Of a stretch of 22,613 bases of DNA, positions 20,633 through 22,613 are shown piece by piece (the first letter of the stretch is position 1; the number at the start of each line of letters is the position of its first letter). The translations under genes were made by a program, and so were the position numbers. The DNA is from Chloroflexi bacterium UBA6019. Its GTDB lineage: Bacteria > Chloroflexota > Dormibacteria > Dormibacterales > Dormibacteraceae. The stretch is taken from NCBI GenBank assembly GCA_002427995.1, contig DIZV01000149.1:1-22613 (forward strand). Direction: 5' to 3'. Under the pieces are notes generated by a model. That model did no database searches. It saw only the letters and a program-made list of their open reading frames with translations, and was not told the DNA's origin.

Positions 20633-21274
20633 ATGCCTGCCGTCATCGACCTGTCCCTGGTCGCCGTGGCGCTCGGGTCCTTCCTGCTGCTCCGGCTGGC
20701 GGGCGGCTCGATGCCCTGGGGACACCTGCTGATCGCGGTCGGCCCGGATGGCCGGCCAATGCGACCGCGGGTCAAGTGGCACCTCTGGTCGATGAGCCGT
20801 GGGGAACCGCCCCGGCTGGCCGCGATCGGGGGATTCGCGTCGGTCGCCCTGGGGTGTGCCGCCATGCTGGCCGTGGCGCCCCGCCTGGCCGCCTCCGTGA
20901 CCCAGCCCGTCAACTCGTTGCTGACCTCGCTCATGATCTTCACGGTCGCCATGTCCAGCATCCTGGTACCGATCGGGACGACGGTCCTGCTCCGCGCCGG
21001 GCTCGACCTGGCGGCACGCCGGTCGTCCATGGTCGGAACCGTCGTCGGCATGCGGCGGGACGTCGGGATCTTCGGCCGGAGCTATCGGATTGCCGTGCAA
21101 GCCGGTGATCGGGCTGGGATGGCCAAGGGGCTCTGGGCGGACTCCTTCCGGGTCAACCGCCGCACCTTCGAGCAGCTCAGCCCGGGTGACCGCATCACCG
21201 TGGACTATTCGCCCCGCCTGCGCTACGTCTACACGACGTCGAAGCTGACCGAGCAACTCAAGCGGCCCGCCTAG
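20633..21274 (+). CDS. Three-helix membrane protein, unknown function
   Basis: A 213-residue protein I do not recognise. Three hydrophobic segments are clear: about residues 5-22 (IDLSLVAVALGSFLLLRL), 63-84 (IGGFASVALGCAAMLAVA) and 91-118 (LLTSLMIFTVAMSSILVPIG). A soluble C-terminal domain of ~85 residues follows. Its beta-rich pattern (SSMVGTVVGMRRDV, SYRIAVQAGD, SPGDRITVDYSPRLRYVYTT) could be a small OB- or SH3-like barrel. GTG 20624 is an in-frame alternative start, 5 nt after a TATACC box. It follows the receiver gene by 83 bp with its own presumed promoter. Confidence 0.75.
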   Translation: MPAVIDLSLVAVALGSFLLLRLAGGSMPWGHLLIAVGPDGRPMRPRVKWHLWSMSRGEPPRLAAIGGFASVALGCAAMLAVAPRLAASVTQPVNSLLTSLMIFTVAMSSILVPIGTTVLLRAGLDLAARRSSMVGTVVGMRRDVGIFGRSYRIAVQAGDRAGMAKGLWADSFRVNRRTFEQLSPGDRITVDYSPRLRYVYTTSKLTEQLKRPA

Positions 21275-21321
21275 TCCGAATCGCGAGCCCGCCGGGCGAG
21301 CCCACGGCCGCGCTCTTCTGC

Positions 21322-21327
21322 TAAGTT
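21322..21327 (+). promoter_or_regulatory. Candidate -10 box TAAGTT for a leaderless start
   Basis: TAAGTT ends 6 nt before GTG 21334, consistent with an mRNA that begins at the start codon. No ribosome site and no clear -35 are present. Confidence 0.35.
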
Positions 21328-21333
21328 CGCACC

Positions 21334-22613
21334 GTGTCGAGGCCGTTGCATGTGGCGTTCGTCTGGCATATGCACCAGCCGTACTACAAGGATGACCTGA
21401 CCAACACCTTTCTGCTGCCGTGGGTCCGGCTGCGCTGCGCCAAGGACTACTACAAGATGCCGGCGCTTCTCGACGACTATCCCTTGATCAAGCAGACCTA
21501 CAATCTCGTGCCATCCCTGGTCGACCAGGTGGAGGACTATGTCGAGGGACGCTCCAGCGATCTCTACCTCGATCTGACGCAACGTGCGGTCGAGGACCTC
21601 AGTGGCGAGGAGCGCGCCTTCGTCGCGCGGTGGATGGCCGAGTCGAGCCAGATCCGGCGGGTTCGGCAGTACCCGCGATACCTGGAGCTCGTGGTCAAAC
21701 GCGAGCAATCCTGGACGTGGGATCCCGGCGAGCTGGCGCATCTGTTTACTGATGGGGAGCTGCGGGATCTGCAGCTCTGGTTCAACCTCTCCTGGCTTGG
21801 CCCCGAGATGATCGAGGCGGATCCGGTGCTCGGTGACCTCGTCCGCCGCGGTCGCGACTTTACCGAGGATGACAAGCGGCCCGTGGTGCAGGCCCAGATC
21901 GAGATGATGCGCAAGGTGTTGCCGAAGTACCGCGAGGTCCAGGAGCGAGGCCAGGCGGAGCTCATGACGACCCCTTACTACCATCCGATCCTGCCACTGC
22001 TGATCGACCTGCACAGTGCCCGCGCCTCACGGCCCGACCTGGTGATGCCAGGGCGGCCCTTCGCCCATCCGGAGGACGCGGTAGAGCAGCTCCGCCGCGG
22101 CGTCGAGTCGCACACGCGCCGCTTCGGTCGCCGTCCAATCGGCTGCTGGCCACCGGAAGCCGCCATCAGCGAGGCGGCGGTGCGGCTCATGGGCGAGGCA
22201 GGACTGCGCTGGTTGATATCGGACGAGGGCGTGCTGGCCCAGTCGCTCCAGGTCTCGATTGGCCGCGATGGCGAGGGCAGCGTGATGCAGCCGGAGGCCC
22301 TCTACCGTCCCTATCGATTCGAGGCCGGCGACGCCCCGGTCGAGCTGGTATTTCGCGACGCCCGTCTCTCCAACCTGATCGGATTCGATTACCAGAATTC
22401 CCGCCCGGAGGAGGCCGTCGGCGACCTTGTCGGCCGGCTGCACGCCATCCGGCATCGGCAGGGTGAGATGCCACTGCTGGCGACCATCGCGCTGGACGGC
22501 GAGAACTGCTGGGATTCGTACGAGGCCAATGGAAACCGATTTCTGGCCGCGCTCTATCAACGACTCAGCCACGACTCCGACCTCGTCACCACCACGCCGT
22601 CGGAGTTCCTCAC
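21334..22613 (+). CDS. GH57-family glycoside hydrolase (cut by window edge)
   Basis: The first 426 residues of a glycoside hydrolase family 57 protein, a group of retaining alpha-glucan enzymes (alpha-amylase, amylopullulanase, 4-alpha-glucanotransferase, branching enzyme). Motif 1 is HMHQPYY at residues 12-18. The catalytic nucleophile is probably Glu275 in CWPPEAAIS, and the acid/base Asp388 is in ALDGENCWDSY. NPRGYF-type changes that would define a subfamily cannot be judged here. No signal peptide is present, so an intracellular role, perhaps in glycogen turnover, is inferred. GTG 21334 gives the family-like start LHVAFVWHMHQPYY. The C-terminus is outside the window. Confidence 0.9.
   Translation, partial: MSRPLHVAFVWHMHQPYYKDDLTNTFLLPWVRLRCAKDYYKMPALLDDYPLIKQTYNLVPSLVDQVEDYVEGRSSDLYLDLTQRAVEDLSGEERAFVARWMAESSQIRRVRQYPRYLELVVKREQSWTWDPGELAHLFTDGELRDLQLWFNLSWLGPEMIEADPVLGDLVRRGRDFTEDDKRPVVQAQIEMMRKVLPKYREVQERGQAELMTTPYYHPILPLLIDLHSARASRPDLVMPGRPFAHPEDAVEQLRRGVESHTRRFGRRPIGCWPPEAAISEAAVRLMGEAGLRWLISDEGVLAQSLQVSIGRDGEGSVMQPEALYRPYRFEAGDAPVELVFRDARLSNLIGFDYQNSRPEEAVGDLVGRLHAIRHRQGEMPLLATIALDGENCWDSYEANGNRFLAALYQRLSHDSDLVTTTPSEFL

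Overview
The window is GC-rich bacterial DNA, densely packed with short intergenic gaps and many GTG/TTG starts. Few genes carry a Shine-Dalgarno sequence, while many have a TAnnnT-like -10 box a few bases before the start codon, which suggests leaderless or near-leaderless mRNAs. That style, with a LigC-like ATP-dependent DNA ligase, an Rv2671-like reductase beside folE and a DrrAB-like exporter, points to a high-GC Terrabacteria lineage (Actinomycetota, Chloroflexota, Dormibacterota or similar). The phylum cannot be fixed from this window. No rRNA, tRNA, insertion sequence, phage gene or CRISPR array was seen. This is ordinary chromosomal housekeeping and accessory metabolism.

Layout, left to right. 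The N-terminal part of an RpoD-type sigma factor leaves the left edge on the minus strand. A 309-bp gap follows, then a plus-strand couplet of an RhlG-like ketoreductase and a diacylglycerol-kinase-family lipid kinase with overlapping stop and start. Facing it on the minus strand are a dienelactone hydrolase-like gene and a 59-residue helical protein. A plus-strand run then holds an ABC-F ATPase, a putative lipoprotein alpha/beta hydrolase and an SppA-like S49 peptidase. It is followed by a gap with a good promoter and a strong intrinsic terminator about 80 nt apart, a candidate small RNA. Next come a minus-strand GH63/MGH-like glycosidase with no ordinary start codon, a plus-strand CcdA and EcsC-like pair, a minus-strand DNA ligase, and a divergent plus-strand M29 aminopeptidase and membrane-TPR protein.

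On the minus strand, folE overlaps an Rv2671/RibD-C-like reductase. I infer a folate module in which the reductase may serve as an alternative dihydrofolate reductase. A divergent M20 peptidase ends tail to tail with a proline racemase-family gene, which lies behind a short tatA. A DrrA/DrrB-type ABC exporter follows on the plus strand, then a stand-alone receiver protein, an unrecognised three-helix membrane protein and a GH57 glycoside hydrolase cut by the right edge.

The most useful leads are the candidate small RNA at 7376-7488, the folE/reductase couplet, the divergent promoters whose -10 boxes overlap (11304-11310 and 18098-18107), several perfect inverted repeats that look like operators, and the glycosidase with no normal start.
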